Shown one piece after another: positions 1 through 13,180 of a stretch of DNA of 64,000 nucleotides. Source of the stretch: Larix kaempferi. Taxonomy: Eukaryota > Streptophyta > Pinopsida > Pinales > Pinaceae. Positions within the stretch are counted from its first letter, which is position 1. Each line of letters begins with the position of its first letter. The notes below the pieces were generated by a model. The model did not search any database and was not told the origin of the DNA. It saw nothing but the letters and a program-made list of their open reading frames with translations. The position numbers and the translations under genes were made by a program. The stretch is from NCBI GenBank assembly GCA_027924585.1, contig BSBM01001026.1, positions 2,488,501 to 2,552,500 on the forward strand. The letters run 5' to 3'.

Positions 1-1260
1 ACATACATATTCCGTGACTGGAATCGAACGCAGGCCTGCTGGAAGAATTACCATGTTGAGAAGAATCCGAGGACATGGAAGAACAATTCACTTTACTTTG
101 AATCTTAGCTTTCCATGATCCACACAGCACATTTGCATGAATCATCGACACAATCTTTTACTTCTTTTACATCTCTCCCCTTCTTTTGCTCCTCGTCAAT
201 CATTTCTTGCCTCGAATATTTTCCCTAGAAAGAAAAAGGAAAAAGCAAGCAAGCCCGCCTCCAAAAATGCTTCTTCCATGAATCTTGATTTCTTTTCCGC
301 CATTTCTAACCCCCACTAGCTTCGTACAGTATAAGCAAACAAACAAATTATTTAAAAATACAAACAAAAAAAAAACCGCCCGTCACTAAACGTCAAATAC
401 TCATCGGTACTGACGCGCCTCTTCAGCTAGCCATTGAATGACAAGAGCTTCCTTCCACAGTCCTCTCACTTCTGCCACCTTGGGACTTGAGGAATTCATT
501 CTCCGTGCTGATTCATCCCCCTCGCCATTTCCCGTCCCATGCACACAGATTTTAAACTACATTATGCAGAAAACAAAATAATCCACAAAACAAAATCACG
601 ACACTTGCCTTCCATGGCCGACGCATGTGGCTACATGAAAATCTTCATGACCGGCCCATCCGCCATGAAATTTTCCACTCCTGCGACTCAATTTCTTTAC
701 TGTGATCGCTCATTTTTCAGCCTGCCCAAACATTCATTAGGTTTCCATTGCCAAAGAAATGGAGGTTATGGAGCTGGGCTCCCCTACCATTCATTACATT
801 GACCAGTTTAACGGCTGTAATTAATCCGTCCGTCAGTTGAAGGGCGTGTTCCAGGAATTCAGGCAGTCGCTGTTGCCGGCGGGACAATAATGGACTTTGG
901 GGTCTCTGACAGACAGACAATCTGCCTTCCGTCCATCCGTCCGGCAAGTGGACATGGATTTAAAGCAGGTTAGGTAACCATCCTACCCATCTTTTCCCTG
1001 CCGTTCCTTCTCCGTCAACTGCTGCCAACACCAGACGTACTTTCTCCCTCTCTTGGAATTAATTATTCGGCCGCCGGGAATTAAAGACGGCGACGGCGTT
1101 CTCCAGCCTGGTTTCTCGTACGTATGTGCATACGTATCCCACGTATTTGTACGTTTAAAAAACAGAAATACGTCAGAGCAGCTGAGAGCGACAAGTGCCG
1201 GTGAATGCGGGCCCACGCGTACTTTCTGACACCTTCCACTTCATCTCATTCCCATTTCGA
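1..1260. other. No recognisable gene; relatively GC-rich stretch
   Basis: I find no open frame with a recognisable domain on either strand. From about 980 to 1250 the sequence is richer in CpG than the DNA that follows and holds a cluster of ACGT cores. That could mark the edge of a gene or an old promoter, but no coding exon is visible beside it. Confidence 0.4.
1120..1154. promoter_or_regulatory. Cluster of four ACGT cores
   Basis: ACGT occurs at 1120, 1132, 1141 and 1151. The first two lie in a near-palindrome around 1119-1136. ACGT is the core bound by plant bZIP factors (G-box, ABRE), and several close together are typical of plant promoters. No transcript start or TATA box is assigned, so a regulatory role is only possible. 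Confidence 0.25.
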
Positions 1261-3415
1261 CTTAACTCATCATTCCACTCTTCACAGGAATATTTATTTT
1301 TTTATTATTATTATTATTATTAATTATTTATGTATCGACATGGATAAGGTAAAAGATGAAAAATGAGATCGATGTTTACGGTTTTAGTACCAGTCATCCA
1401 GTAAAACACTATTACTATTGGGAGACTGAGACTACTTATTGTCATTATTAGGATTAAGTAGATTTTTTTGTTTTTATCATGATAAGATTTTTAATATAAA
1501 AAAAGTGGGTCAAAAATAACTTTGTAAAGGATTTTCGAACAAATTATCATTTTTCTTTATTTATGCAATCTAAGTTCAAACCTAATAAAGTTATAGGTTT
1601 ATGTCAATTGAGGAGAGCTTGGTTCATAAATTTTGTTGGTGTAGGTTTTTGCTTATTCTTAGAAAATTAGAAGCTTCAAAAGGAGCATATCAAAACACAC
1701 TAATTGGAGGAGGTTAAGTTTGTTTAAATAATTTTATTAAGAAAATATTGTGTTTTTCATTAAAAATATATATATTTACAAATGTTATAGGAAAGTTTTT
1801 CAAGTGTATTGTGGAGATTTTAAATCAATTTAACGACACAAGATTTCGAGGTAAACTTTCTCAAAAGATAAGGTATTTGAAGGAAGATTATCGAGTAGTG
1901 AGTGTTTTTTTAGGTTAAATATAGAAAAATAACAAATTGAGTAAGTGGAAGTCATTGATAATGAAGTCCTAAAAGATAACACCAAAAAATAATGCAGATG
2001 TGTTGTTGGCGACCTTATTGAAACAACATTGAATTATTAGCCATCGAATTGGACATTTTTGTAGTTGGGCATTACCAGATCTAACAAACCACACAAAAAT
2101 TAATGGAAATGGACCTATAGATGGATTCATAGGCATCATAAACTCTTGGGCACTCATAATGTGCAATCTCAACAAATCAATTTCACCTTTCTAGTGATGC
2201 AAAACCAAAATTTGTCGAATTTCAATCAAAAAGGATTGGGAATGGATGTTGGATAGACTGTGCATGAATCGATCATACTTACAAGAGAATCACCCAACGT
2301 ACTTATATAATTTTCTACATTGAGTGCAAGGTTATATTGAGCCAATTGACTCTTGAGACAATGGCATATGTTGTAACTCCCTTGTAACCAACCTAACCCT
2401 AGTGTCACAGTACTTAAGGGCATGTAATGTGGGGATTACGAACACTTGGAGGTTCTTTAAGGATTCTTTTCGGGTTATGGTGAGATGTTTAGTAGAGATT
2501 GTGCTAATTACTCTATTATGTTATGATCCAAGGGATATGAATAACTAACATGCGCTCAGAATGGCTTTCATACACTTTCAATGAGATTAATGGATTTTGA
2601 TGGCTTTGTGTCCATCGTGTAGTGCTCTATGTGTTGCATGCATTTATGTTGGTGAAATTTTTTGTGCACTATGTTTCAAAGAACACTTCACCCTTCATCA
2701 TGGGTGAAGCACTCACCCAAATCATATATGCAATTTTACAAAAACAAATGTATACAATATGTGTATCTCTATGTATGAACGATGAATGGGTTTATGTCAT
2801 TCATTGTGATTATGTCGATATGTATCATTTTTTTCTAATGAATGAATAGTTAGTTGTTATTCATTATTGATTTCCTTATTTGTGCATTGATCTTTCTCAA
2901 GGTAACCTATGTTGGATGCTTAACATGAGAATGTCCTTCCTCTAAAATCTTAAAGAATGTCAATATCATTTAATCATCTTAAATGACTATACCTATGTTT
3001 AATACATTTAAAAACCTTTTGTATTAGATTTATTGCAAATAAGCGAAGTGACAGAAAACCTCCCTACCCCACCCTCCAAGACATGTGATATGGACACGGA
3101 TGGGTCATGCCTAATGAGTCACCCTCATCAGTACTTCCTTACCCCTTAAAATCTTCTCGATGTGGGGTTAAGAGGAGGCATGATTTGGACAATTCAAACT
3201 AGAGAAAGGAACCAATGCTTTTGACATTTTCGAAGAATGCAATGCAAATAATGTTATTAGAGACTCTACCAATGTCAAATCAATTAGTTGGACAAATATA
3301 AATAAGAGAGTACAAAGTGGGGAAAATGTAATGTGTTAGTGTGCAAGATCCTAAGCCAAGAGATTCAAAAGAATTATTTATCTTTAGTGTTGTAAAGCAA
3401 TGAAGCCATCATGTC
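1261..3415. other. No gene seen; AT-rich
   Basis: A short TAT/TTA-type microsatellite lies near 1300-1330. The remaining open frames are short, low in complexity and match no family I know. Confidence 0.4.
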
Positions 3416-3458
<43 letters not shown>

Positions 3459-3460
3459 GT
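3416..3460. repeat. (TTA)n microsatellite
   Basis: About fourteen uninterrupted TTA units. On the minus strand they form the (TAA)n tail of the SINE candidate that lies immediately to the right. Confidence 0.85.
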
Positions 3461-3715
3461 TTAAAGGGCAAGTTATCCACTAAGCCATTGGGGGCATGGG
3501 ACTAATCCAATATGGTGTACATAGGGATAATGAAACGAAATACTCACTACCAGGGTCATATCATTTGTCGAGATTGAGAAACCTCCATGTTGCTAGTAAT
3601 TTATGATGGGTTCAAATGATTTAGTCTTGAATTCATGACCTCCTAAAGTACCAAACAATAGAAGAAGTTTGGACCAACCATCTTGCCTACAAGCCTAAGC
3701 CCAAGCCAACATTAT
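3418..3715 (-). mobile_element. Possible tRNA-derived SINE with (TAA)n tail
   Basis: Read on the minus strand, a loose box A-like motif (near 3690) is followed about 60 bases later by a weak box B-like motif (near 3630). A second A-box-like run (TGGCTTAGTGG, near 3485) and a (TAA)n tail follow. This is the layout of a plant SINE, but the boxes are degenerate and no target duplication was found. Confidence 0.35.
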
Positions 3716-4451
3716 TTATTTATAAAGCATCCATATTTCTCTATGGATAACAATAAGAAAATAACATAATATATTAACTTGGATCAAAACCAAGAGGAAA
3801 GGAACATCTTCTCCTATGCTAGAATTCATGTAGAACTTGACTTGATAAAAATGTTTCTAGAGAACATAATTATAGAGTGTAGACATTTTAAATGGACCCA
3901 AAAACATAGAACTTAGGTAGAGATTTTGTTGAGAGACAAATTGTCTTAGGGAAGCACGGAAAATTTTAGGGGCTAATCTTAGCCCATGGGCTAAATGTAG
4001 AGGTTTTAAATTTTTAATGGCCTAATTTTTTATTAAACACCCATTAGGTATGATTAGCCCACATTTTATTTATTTATTTTTAATGAATAGGAAGTTAGCC
4101 CCATTGAATTTAAAAAAGGGAGCCAAGATAAAATAAAATAAAAACAATTTTGCCCCTCTAAAAATGGATTTAAACCTCTATTTGCCCATAGAAATAGCTA
4201 GGAATATCCCATTCACTCCCAATTTCCAGAAATGGCAGTTGCTAGGGGCCCTTTCTCCTTCTATAGATCATGGAAATTGAAGTCAGAGTTACACTCGTTT
4301 AGATTTTATGGGTTGAATCTCATTTTGCAAATTGCTTAATGTACACATGAGAAGGGAATTTGACATTTACTATTAGGTCTTATAGCGACCCATTTGCATC
4401 TAGGAGAGTTCTGAATCCCATCACCTCAGATCCAAAGTTTCCCCAAGAAAT

Positions 4452-4712
4452 ATGGGGATTGTGAAGCTCGGGATTGGCGATGTGGCAATAATGTTTCTGT
4501 GGGTGTTTGGGGCATCATGCATGGGGGATGGGACTTCATTCATAGTCGTGTACTTAGGCACGTAGGGGGCCATGACACTGCTTATAACCACTTCCATTTT
4601 GTTTCTACTCGTGTTTGTGTTCTCTTTTCTGGGAGAGGCCATGGGTGGAGCAACCTAGAATCCCGCTGTCTTTGTTGCTTCTTTTGCTTTGGGTGTTGTC
4701 AAGTATTTTGAC
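4452..4712 (+). pseudogene. SIP-type (small basic intrinsic protein) aquaporin, first-exon fragment
   Basis: Frame 1 from the ATG reads MGIVKLGIGDVAIMFLWVFG, then a second hydrophobic run (LLITTSILFLLVFVFSFLGE) and AMGGAT, stop, NPAVFVASFALGV. This is the N-terminal start, the second membrane helix and the loop-B NPA-type box of a plant SIP1-like aquaporin, a family of ER membrane channels. Two in-frame TAG stops (4563-4565, 4656-4658) break it; the first sits where SIP proteins often have Gln. Only the first third of a roughly 240-residue protein is present, so it is non-functional. It lies wholly inside the TIR element and is absent from that element's other copy, so I infer capture of a host gene fragment. 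Confidence 0.72.
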
Positions 4713-4754
4713 ATGTTTCTTGTTTTGTTCGTCCTATTACTATACATGGTTTTA

Positions 4755-4935
4755 TACTTTACCAAAAAATTCACCTAGACTTCACAATATTTTATAATTT
4801 AGTAAAAGATTTGCGAGGACTTTACAAAGTTTTATAATTTAGTCAAAGATTCACCAAGATTTTACAAGTTTTATAATTTAGTAGAAGATTTGCCAAGATT
4901 TTACAAGATTATATAATTCAATGAGAGATTCGCCA
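4755..4935. repeat. Four degenerate tandem units of about 42 bp
   Basis: Units of the type TTCACCAAGATTTTACAAG followed by TTTATAATTTAGTAAAAGA repeat four times inside the right arm of the TIR element. The same array occurs in the second copy (about 17960-18130), so it belongs to the element's subterminal region, a common place for transposase-binding repeats. Confidence 0.7.
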
Positions 4936-5066
4936 AAAAATTATATATACATAATATACCATTGATAAAATAGCCTTCATATTTTCTTATATATCATGGG
5001 GTTTCGCCCATTTATTATACATAGAAATTTAGGGGGGTTCTTAAAATTTTCCTTGTAGGGAAGCAC

Positions 5067-8000
5067 ACCCAATGCCTAATTTTTTTAGGTTAAAGAAAAC
5101 AAGAAAAAAAACCTAATGGGTGGAAGAAATCGACAACGAAATTTCGAGAGTGCCACCAAAAAAATACTCCAAGATATCAAAGCATGTAGCTTTGATAATT
5201 GTCCTTACCAATCCTCTAAGGGGAGTGATATGGGCATGGTAATGAGTAAGAATTCACTCCCTTGTCGTTTACCCCCTCGATGCTTCTAATGCGACGGAAA
5301 AAAGATGAATGAATGAAATAATTCAACGTAGGAAAAAGAACTAAACATTATCCTATGATGCAAGACAAATAGTATTATTAGAGACTCTCTCCACCTCAAA
5401 TTAATACATTGTATAAATAGAACTTAAAAATAAATAATAACATGTTAGCGTGAGAAGCCGTAAGCCACAAGATTCCAAGGAAGTATGTAGCTTTATAAAC
5501 CTTGTGATTACAAGGAAGTATGTCTCTCTTTAAACATTGTGCACACATTTATCTCACCTACCCCTATCGATGAAGGTATATATTTGCTACCCAAAACTCA
5601 TACCCTCTCATGGGGTGTGGATGGAAATGGGGATGGCTCAATGCTCACACCCTATGCCCACCATTTCATGGTGGTGGAGGTGCATGAGGATGGGGAGCAT
5701 CACCTCCCCAAGTCCACCTTTTCATGAGGGTGAGTGGGAGTGTAAAGCCACCCTCGTGAAGGGGTGTGTGATGTGTGTGTTTTTACCTCCTATCTCTACC
5801 CGTCCACCCCCACCTATGAAAGTGGGGTGGAAAGTGAAGGTGCACTCTTGCATTAGGGTGGGTTTGTGAGGTGAATTATGTCATGAAAAGTGGAGTGGGC
5901 GTCAGTGTAGTCTTTCATCCTCGACACCTACTCTTTAGGTGGGGGTGAATGTACATACTCTTTTTTATTTAATTTAGGGGAATTGGTAAATAGTCGGGAT
6001 TACCTAAGCAAGGTCCAAATTCAAATCCAATTGGTTGTCATATAATTTTATGCTAATTACCAATAATTTACAAGCCTATCACTTGACACAAAAATCACAC
6101 CTCGACATAAAGCTACGATATCTCGAAACTAACCAATAAAAGGCAATCTATATACTAAAGATGCCTAACCTTCCAACCAAGTCACAATGAGTAAATGTCT
6201 TGTTACAAATTTTAACATGACTAAATATGCACCTTCTCATAAAGTGACATTATAAAATTAAAGGGTAAATATCATGAATGAGTGTGTAGAAACAAATACA
6301 TCTCAAAGGTGGACATGATAAAGGTAACCCAAAAATAAACATGCTAAAGATGAAAGATGCACACCTTCACCCATTCCCACCTTTCGCTTTCATAAGAAGA
6401 TGGATGTGGAAATATAAAGGTATAGCATAGTTTATTTTTTTCAATAATATAATTATTTTGTTTACGTGACAAGGAAAACTAATGACATTGAAGTCCAATA
6501 ATGAGGGGTTATAGTCGTTCTAACTTTGGAGTTGCGTGGGGTGGGACTTTTGGGTTTGGCCAAAAGCCAGGGAAGTAAGGAGGGGACCATTCCGTAATAT
6601 TTGTGTGGAATAGAAAACCATCTCCATCACAGAGACAAAGGGCATCCTTGGACAAAAGGGTCATGCTACCTGTCACTCCCAATCTTGAGCAAAAGAAAGG
6701 GACCACATTCTCATCGTTATAACATGTACTTACAATGTGGCTTTTGCCAAGAAATGGAGATGATGGTTCTGTCATGTCATGAAGGGAGTGAGGAGGACAT
6801 GCAAGGACTTGAAGCTGTGGGCCAAGGGGTGGAGGGGGTGTGAATAATATAAAGTACAGAGGGGAGTTAGTTTCTTCTTCTTCCACTGTGTGGCACACAA
6901 CTACTTCCCAATAAGAAAGAAGAATATCTAGGCATTATTGCGACATGTTTGTCCACTAGGAGTATGCAAGTTAAAGTTGACCTCGAATCCCTAAAAGCCA
7001 CCACTGGGGCATCATGTAGTTGTGATGTTACACATATTAAAATCTCATACAATAATAAAACTTATCTCACATCATTAACTTTTTAAATATGGCTTGTGGT
7101 GAGAAACACGGAGTTGTCATAATATCAAATGCTCACCAACTTGTTAGGAAAGTCCACACCCCATGACAGGAACATAACATGCTTCCTCCTGGGCCGATAA
7201 TGAAGTGGAGCATGCGCAAGTTTTGAATATATGTTAAGGTCAAGTTAGTTGATGTATGACACAACTTTCACTATGGAAATATTTTTTTATATTCATGGAT
7301 TCAATGAGGAGTAATGGCATATAATTAGTTTATTTATTAAATAAGTTTGTGTATTATATTTGGATACATTGTACTTTGAACTTCAATAAAATTATATATA
7401 TGACAAAATACATATATATCAGAGGATCTCATTCTTTATATATAAAACAATACTTTTAAAAGGTTAAGAAGATCTAAGTGATCCAACAAAGTGAAATCAT
7501 TCATTTAGAAGGTGGAGTTTTATATAAACTAAACAAAGGAACATTGTCAGTCAAAGGGTTATTGAATGCATGAAAGGGAGAGAGATCTACTTGTATAAAC
7601 GTGAAGGGAAAGTAAAGTAGGAAGATTGTGTTGTAGATAAAGAAGGGAATTAAATGAGAGGTAAGTAGGATTGTCTTAGTCATTGTAGTTATATAAAAGG
7701 GGGACCTAGGAGTATATTATAATGTTTTTTTACAAGTATATTAAAATGTTTTTTTACAAGTAAAATATATGTAGAAATTTTTTATTAGAAGTGGAGCGTG
7801 TATGATATAGGTTATTGTATTTATGGTTTAATATTAATGAGTGAGGATAGAGATAGTTGAGTAGAGCTGTTAGTTTTATTGAATTTACGAGAAGGGTAAT
7901 GGTTATCCATATCATTAATGATGAGAAGTGGTATTGTCCTACAACTATAACATGCAACTATCACATGGTATAATGTCAATATTTCATGTAGATTAATGTC

Positions 8001-9590
8001 ATATATTTTTCAATGTCATAATGTGTCATACACTTGTCATTAATCTCTTTACACATCAAACCATGCTAGCATTTGCACACAACATTATTTATTCTTGACT
8101 ATATTTCACATGTTAATCTTTATTAGGCTTTGATCTAGTTGCAATACTTTTTCTTTGAGCTTAAATCTCTATTTATAAATTTGGTACGTTTATAAGGTAC
8201 AAACTAACTTTCTTGCTTTACAACATTTAAGAAGAGGCGTCGTTCATTTGAATATTTTAATGAAGATTATACAAGCTAACAAGATGCCCTTTCTCTATTT
8301 CTATCCATTTTAGTCAATTAATTTGGATTGATCTAGGTGCAAATATGATCAATAGTGTGTAGACCATATCGATGCCCCTAACAACACATGCTAACCCTTG
8401 TGCGAACACCTGCAACATCTCGAAAAATACCAAAATTTAAAAATAAAATAAAATAGCAATAATTATCAAAGTCATTAATGCGAAACATATAAACTAATTA
8501 GATTTCTTAACTAAGATAATTAATAACGATGATACGTCATACTTCTCCAATAAATATGATATAATTGTATTTGCTATTTCAGATTTAAACGAATGTTAAA
8601 CTCCTTAACGAAAGATCTTTTTTATGATTATGCACAAGAATACAATTTACAGATTTGCTTAAGTTCAAAATATGAATACATGTTGTACATAGTTTGTACT
8701 ATTATGGTGTTCTTGATGAAGTGCTAACAGTTTGTTTGTATGTTGACGAAGGGGTCCTACGAGGTACCCTGGAGTTTACTTAGATACGTTTAGCTAAGGC
8801 ATTTGAATCATGTTTCCATGTGCAGACCGCAGGTAAGAAATTCTACGACAACATGTGTTAAAAATACACGTGTCTTTCAATTCATCGTCAATGTAGAATT
8901 AGAATGCTAAGTACTTCCTTGCGAAACAAGTTACTGGAGGTATGGATACTTGGTTCTAAATCTAGTTTGTGTGCTGACTTACAAAACTCTTCAGTGTTAT
9001 AATTTCATGTCGTCCAAGTATTTATTATAATGCTGCAATTATTATCATGACTATTGTCATTATTATCAAAACAGTGATACCAATATCTATTGATAAAGCT
9101 ATTAGAAAGCTTGTAGAAAAATAGTGTTTATACTTTCGAACTATCATTACGTTTTGCTTCTACAGAACTTAGACTATTCTAAGTCCTGAATTCATTATTT
9201 GATTATCATTACATAGTTAATATGAGCGGTCTAGTGACTAATGCTTGTGCTATGAAATCAACATTATAGTGTATAACGTCACCAATTAAACTATACCTTA
9301 GGTATTACATCTATCAATTAGACTTTGCAATACATGGCTAGCATATTAGAATGTGTATCACTTACCTATAACTACAGGCTCACACTATTATTATGAAATG
9401 GAAATTCATAGCTATTGGCTAAGATTTATTCTATATATATCTAAACACGAGCCTTAGTAATGAAATGTTAACATTATAAAGTGATTATACAATCACACTA
9501 TACCTTGGCATATAATACAAATGTTTGATACATAACAATAAACTATAGAGACTAATATGAAATACGATCCACGGGTCTAACAATGCAATT
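5067..9590. other. No gene recognised; AT-rich with a C/G-rich patch
   Basis: The patch at 5540-5870 is purine/pyrimidine-skewed, with repeated CACCCC and TTCATG motifs that create long but uninformative open frames. Frames around 6510-7050 on both strands have ordinary composition but match no family I recognise. 7700-9590 is very AT-rich and shows no coding signal. Confidence 0.4.
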
Positions 9591-12500
9591 ATTTTGATGT
9601 TGACAGGGTATTAAGTTGGCATGCTTTCCAAGCTGGCGTTGACAGGCCTAGCATTAACGTTTCCACGGTTAAGTGATGTGGAAGCCCAGTTGTAAGGTAT
9701 TCACGTGGTTTGTGTTTGAAATGAGCATCACAACAAGTTGAGCTGTGCCATGCACTGGCTCTCGATCGGCTTACTTGGCAAATGGTAGATGAAGCAATTA
9801 AAGCAATATTGATTGCATTCGTGGTTCGATAATCAACGTGCCTTAACTGGCAGATCTCCCACCGTTGATCTCTGCAAGATCTGGGGCTGTAAATGAAACC
9901 CTATTCACACGTTGGTAAGTAATGGAAAAATGGTTTTTGGTGGAAGGTCGTGGAGCCGACCGTCTGCTGCAATGTAGGGTTTTAGAGTTGGTTGAGAGGA
10001 GGACTCCTTCCTCGGTTTCGAACCTTGGACCTGTGAGGATAGTTTTAATAGTTGCAGGCTCACAATCTTGTGCCATAGCACTACGATACCGCATGGAAGT
10101 TGTGTGTGGTTTTTCTTCTGCAGTTGTTGAATTCATAGTTGAACTGGGGTTCGATCTTCCAATTTGTGAAAAGATATTCTATGTTTAAATCGTGGTTACT
10201 GTCAAATGCCAACAGGCTTCGTCGTTTTTATTGGTGTGGTGTGCCAAAGTTCAGGACTTCATTTATAATGGTAAGTGCTCACGATAATGAAATAATACTG
10301 TGTTGCTTGCTCTTATTCTTGCGTTTTGTCATTTTAACCTCTCCGAACTGTGAACTTTGCAGGTACCCACTTCGTAGGACGATTCTTGTGCATAAGAATT
10401 GGAAAATGGAAGTGCTGCTATTACTTCCTGGTAAGCTCCGGTGGTTCTCGAAACCTCGTAGGTGCCTTTGGCATGGTTTTGGTCATGAATTCTGTGTGTC
10501 GAGAGTTGGAACCAATCGACTTTGTTTCGGTGATGGCCGAGTGTGAAGTTTTAAAGTCTAGTTTTGATAGTAGTTGTACAGAGGATAACCTTCAGTCATT
10601 TAAGTTGCCATTTGGCTCTTTGATGCCTGGCTACGTTGTTTGATAAGAACTTCGCACTCGTTTTTGTGCTGCTAAAAGTCAAGGGTAAAACCCTGTGTAG
10701 TTTATGGATCTTGTCCTCGTTTTAATGTTTCTGGTTGATAAGGGTTAAACTTCTGTATAATGTTGGGAACCTTGACAGGTCCGTAATGTAAACTCTGTTA
10801 TACTTTTGAACATGAAAACCAAGAACTGGGGGTTCTCTTGCACTTATAAACAATGGATTGTTTTTGAAATGGAAAGTCTTGTTTAAAATTAATAGTTGAG
10901 GAAAATAATTGTATAACTGTTGTGTGATGCCGAAAAATGATGGTTGTTTTTGGCTGAGGGTTATGGTTTGCATAACTGTAATAGTTGTTCCCTGTACTTT
11001 TGTTATCATCGTTGATATTTATGTTTTTGGAATCGTGATGAGATAGTTCAACTGTTAAGTGCTTTTGGAATGGCTATGCCACGGTGTTCTAATTTATTTC
11101 ACGATTGAAACCCTACCTGTAGCTTTCGTTGGTAATCTTGTTTGTACAGATGCATTCGAACCCACGAACTAGTCCTTAACTCGTACATGTGAATGCTTCG
11201 ATACTGTGTATGCTTTCTTACTAGAGTTGTAAACTATCGTTACGTACTGATACTGAATTGTGCTTTCTGCTAAGTGATGCTTACTGTCTTGTAGTAGTCT
11301 CGAAATGTTAGTTAGGGTTTGGAAATCTATAACTGTTAGACTCAGAAAAGAAATGTCTAGAGTTTGCCTTGAAATGCTTGAGGAGAAACTTATGAACTGT
11401 GTAAACAGAAACTAGGGTCTGTAATATCTTAGGGTTTGATACTACTGTGCAGACATTTAATAAATGAAATCAAAAGTGTTAGTTAGTGAAGAAATAAAAA
11501 AATATAAATGTAACAAATCTATACAGAGATTAATTCTTGCAGCTGCTATAATTCTTGAAAATATAATTGCTTGATAAACATGAAATGTATAATATTGAAA
11601 TGCATTTGCTTACTATCTGAACTAGATAGAGTTAAAAGGAATATAAAGAATTGTACATAAACAAAATGTGTTTTTCTCTTATCTAATAATCATATGAATT
11701 CTATGCAACTGTTTATACTATACTGTAATGTTTACTGTGTTTAAATATATGGTAGAATTTTAACAAGAACACTATTGTATTCATCTTTCCAATCAATGGC
11801 ATTCTGCCTATCACTTATCTTTCTTAATTTACTTCTCTATACTGGAGTACGATGCAGATAACAGCATGGGGAAAAATATAGAGATCGTTATCGATTCAAT
11901 CATTTCATAAAGCTCTTTCATTCAGAATCATACTTAGATCAGAAAATAAAATAGTTTCTTCTATATGACTGTAATTAATAATTCTATTATACATAAACAT
12001 TTAACTGTAAACAAAAAGTAAGAACAGTAAAACCTGGTTGATTGTAGGAGAAACAAACAGCCCAAGGAACCTGTTCCACCCAATCTATTCCTGAAGACAG
12101 CCAAATTAATTGCCTTAGGACTCCTGAGCCTGTTCACTGAACCACCAGGAGGAAGATTCTGTAGAAGCCTTAGTGCATCAACTTGCAATAGAATATAGAT
12201 TGTCCAGTCATCAAGACTCAGCAGTCAAAGAGACCTGCACCAGCACCTCTGGTTTGCCTTCTCAGTATAATTAGCAGACTTACAGTTGCACTCTCACATA
12301 GCCTCCCTATTCGAATCTCTCAATGATCACCTGATACACTTGAGGAATATTTCTGCAGAAAATATTGTAAGGGGGCTACTTGCCCAATTCGAATTGCCTT
12401 ATCTAGGCTGCCTAGGCCTTTTAGTGGTTAACTGGTCATTAATGAGTTGCCTGCTCTCTTCCACCCACCTGGGGGATAATGCCACATTTTTAGGGGTAGT

Positions 12501-12775
12501 TGTCCCATAACCAACAGCTAGTGGTGGAGTGCAAATGCTGCCATCTGTCCCATACCTTCTAACAGTTTCCATTCCTTTTAATGGGTCAGTGAACACTCAT
12601 TTAACAGTTCCCTTGGGTGTTTGTCTCCTACTTTAATTTATTAAATAATAATAATCAGTAATTACAATTATCCTTGACCAAACTTGGTCATAATTACAAA
12701 ACTTTGTAATTAAAATTTAACCTAAAGTATTTTGCAAATAAAATAATATTCTCAAAATTTGGGTAGGTGACAACA
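9591..12775. other. Unrecognised moderate-GC block; possible old LTR edge at right
   Basis: This block is less AT-rich than its flanks. It has overlapping frames at 9922-10643 (plus) and 11961-12596 (both strands), none with a domain I know. On the minus strand the right edge reads TGTTGTCACCTACCC from 12775, which looks like the start of a Ty3/gypsy LTR. I found no partner LTR, primer site or target duplication, so this remains a guess. Confidence 0.25.
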
Positions 12776-12891
12776 CCCCACGCATGAAGAATATCAACCA
12801 AAGTCATGGAGGAATGCCCCTTGTGGGGTCAAACTTGTAGCACCCTAAAACTTCTATAATGTTTGACATAGACAACACCATGTACACCTAA

Positions 12892-13024
12892 CTCCAAAGC
12901 TTGTGCATCAAGTTTCAATTTTGCACATATACATTTCATACACATGCTAACATTTAGAAATGACAACTGCTACTTAAAAGTGTTATGGAATACTAAACAT
13001 TTTCACAATCAAACCTCCACATCT

Positions 13025-13066
<42 letters not shown>

Positions 13067-13180
13067 TCAATACTTACATAATGAACATGATTCTTTTTCT
13101 TTACATCTCACTTCAAAATATTCAAGTATGAGATTACTCAATCTCTTCCATTTCGAAGATATTATTACACATAATTATGT
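12892..13180 (+). repeat. Dispersed repeat R1, copy 1 with internal (TA)n
   Basis: A left half (starting CTCCAAAGCTTGTGCATC), a (TA)n tract at about 13030-13062 and a right half (TACTTACATAATGAACATGA and onward) make up this repeat. The left half recurs at 14778, the right half in reverse at 16080-16400, and both at 29790-30240. No coding capacity; the class is unknown. Confidence 0.7.

Larger units (their letters stand above)
3955..5055. mobile_element. Non-autonomous hAT-like TIR element carrying a captured gene piece (copy 1)
   Basis: The ends are inverted repeats: left CACGGAAAATTTTA, right (reverse complement) CAAGGAAAATTTTA. The direct repeat TAGGGAAGCAC lies at 3947-3957 and 5056-5066; if the terminal repeats begin with CA, the target duplication is the 8 bp TAGGGAAG. 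An 8-bp duplication and CA ends fit hAT; a Mutator-like reading with a 9-11 bp duplication cannot be excluded. Terminal segments at 3955-4310 and 4700-5055 match those of the element at 17397-18249. The middle does not match, and holds a SIP aquaporin exon. No transposase is present, so mobility would need one supplied elsewhere. Confidence 0.75.

Noticed and set aside
1-40. GGAATCGAAC near the start, like the T-arm of a tRNA on the minus strand
   Set aside because: No acceptor stem, anticodon arm or D-arm can be folded around it within the window.
5537-5869. Long plus-strand frames of about 110 codons
   Set aside because: They arise from C/G-rich repetitive sequence (CACCCC, TTCATG). The residue mix is biased and matches no family.
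6509-6898. 129-codon minus frame
   Set aside because: No start context, no recognisable domain, and an equally long frame on the other strand. Composition alone can explain it.
12399-12775. TGTTGTCACC on the minus strand as the 5' end of a full LTR element
   Set aside because: No second LTR, no primer site and no 5-bp duplication could be found in the block to the left.
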